The translations under genes were made by a program, and so were the position numbers. Positions 13,490-13,688 of a stretch of 13,688 bases of DNA are shown piece after piece (position 1 is the stretch's first letter; each line of letters begins with the position of its first letter). The DNA comes from an uncultured Ruminococcus sp. (lineage in GTDB: Bacteria > Bacillota > Clostridia > Oscillospirales > Ruminococcaceae), in the NCBI GenBank assembly GCA_900543105.1, contig UQQA01000064.1, positions 1-13,688 on the forward strand, read 5' to 3'. The notes beneath the pieces are model-generated. The model did no database searches. It was not told the origin of the DNA and saw only the letters and a program-made list of their open reading frames with translations.

Positions 13490-13515
13490 AAAAAAGCTCC
13501 CATTTGTATGGGAGC
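13490..13515 (-). terminator. Hairpin in front of the tRNA, terminator-like on the minus strand
   Basis: GCTCCCAT (13496-13503) and ATGGGAGC (13508-13515) form a perfect 8-bp stem with a 4-base loop. Six A residues precede it on the plus strand, so on the minus strand the stem is followed by TTTTTT, the layout of an intrinsic terminator. On the plus strand there is no T run after it. It would stop transcription entering the flagellar genes from the right; no minus-strand gene that would need it is visible. Confidence 0.5.
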
Positions 13516-13519
13516 ATAC

Positions 13520-13596
13520 GCATCTGTAGCTCAGCTGGATAGAGCGTCAGACTCCGACTCTGAAGGCCGTGGGTTCGAATCCCGTCAGATGCACCA
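13520..13596 (+). tRNA. tRNA-Arg (anticodon CCG)
   Basis: A full cloverleaf can be drawn. The acceptor stem GCATCTG/CAGATGC is perfect, the D arm is GCTC...GAGC, and the anticodon stem TCAGA/TCTGA holds the loop CTCCGAC with anticodon CCG at 13554-13556. The T loop is TTCGAAT on a GTGGG/CCCGT stem with two wobble pairs. The discriminator is A and the CCA end is encoded. CCG reads the arginine codon CGG. It follows the FliT-like gene by 47 bases and is closed by a terminator. Confidence 0.97.
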
Positions 13597-13600
13597 AAAT

Positions 13601-13640
13601 AAAACGTGCAGGTCAAGCAAAAACTGACCTGCACGTTTTT
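13601..13640 (+). terminator. Intrinsic terminator of tRNA-Arg, near-symmetric
   Basis: AAAACGTGCAGGTCA (13601-13615) and TGACCTGCACGTTTT (13625-13639) are perfectly complementary around a 9-base loop. The stem ends in a T run (13636-13640) on the plus strand and is preceded by A residues, so it could work in both directions. It starts 4 bases after the tRNA CCA end and runs directly into the 49-bp end repeat. Confidence 0.92.
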
Positions 13641-13688
13641 TATACTAATTCTCGATCGTTCTATAGACAAAATCGACAGATAGAATAA
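13640..13688. repeat. 49-bp repeat, right copy of an inverted pair at the window ends
   Basis: This is the exact reverse complement of 6-54, and it reaches the last base of the window. It begins at the T run of the tRNA terminator. Both copies read outward with the same sequence (TTATACTAATTCTCGATCG and on), so they would give the left and right ends of this segment the same flank. The window edge falling exactly at the repeat suggests a boundary caused by a repeated sequence. Confidence 0.85.

Noticed and set aside
13416..13670. Minus-strand frame of 84 residues over the tRNA
   Set aside because: It is antisense to tRNA-Arg; its GASDGIRTHGLQSRSLTLYP stretch is the well-known false protein produced by translating the reverse strand of such tRNAs. 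No ribosome binding site supports it.

Overview
The window looks like a stretch of chromosome from an anaerobic, spore-forming, motile Clostridia bacterium, most likely of the Ruminococcaceae/Oscillospiraceae type. This rests on three things: the Firmicutes sporulation set yabP-yabQ-divIC-yabR, the Bacillus/Clostridium-type late flagellar order flgM-flgN-flgK-flgL-(DUF6470)-fliW-csrA-fliD-fliS, and clostridial-style GGAGG ribosome binding sites with several TTG starts. The genus cannot be fixed from sequence reading alone.

Layout. Positions 1-343 are non-coding and hold one copy of a 49-bp repeat (6-54) and the terminator of the first operon. On the minus strand, from about 2.1 kb down to 0.34 kb, lie yabP, yabQ, divIC and an S1-domain gene (yabR). 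divIC-yabR has its own sigma-A-type promoter, so the vegetative part appears separable from the sporulation part. Positions 2193-2610 hold a MITE-like foldback element with nested inverted repeats. Next come a minus-strand DegV-family gene and a plus-strand PHP-type phosphatase, transcribed divergently from two well-formed promoters placed back to back.

From 4575 to 13472 everything is plus strand and flagellar. A consensus sigma-28 promoter (TAAAGTTT-N11-GCCGATAA) drives flgM, flgN, flgK, flgL, a DUF6470/YviE-like gene, fliW, csrA and fliD. A structured spacer and a strong terminator follow, then fliS and a FliT-like coiled-coil gene. Together they encode the hook-filament junction (FlgK, FlgL), the filament cap (FliD), the export chaperones (FlgN, FliS, probably FliT), the anti-sigma factor that times late gene expression (FlgM), and the FliW-CsrA switch that couples flagellin level to translation. 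No flagellin gene is present. The window ends with tRNA-Arg(CCG), its terminator, and a second copy of the 49-bp repeat in inverted orientation.

No wholly new multi-gene system is evident. The least explained features are the non-coding ones: the 49-bp inverted repeats at both window ends, a related foldback sequence between fliD and fliS that shares a 14-mer with them, and the 418-bp foldback element upstream of yabP.
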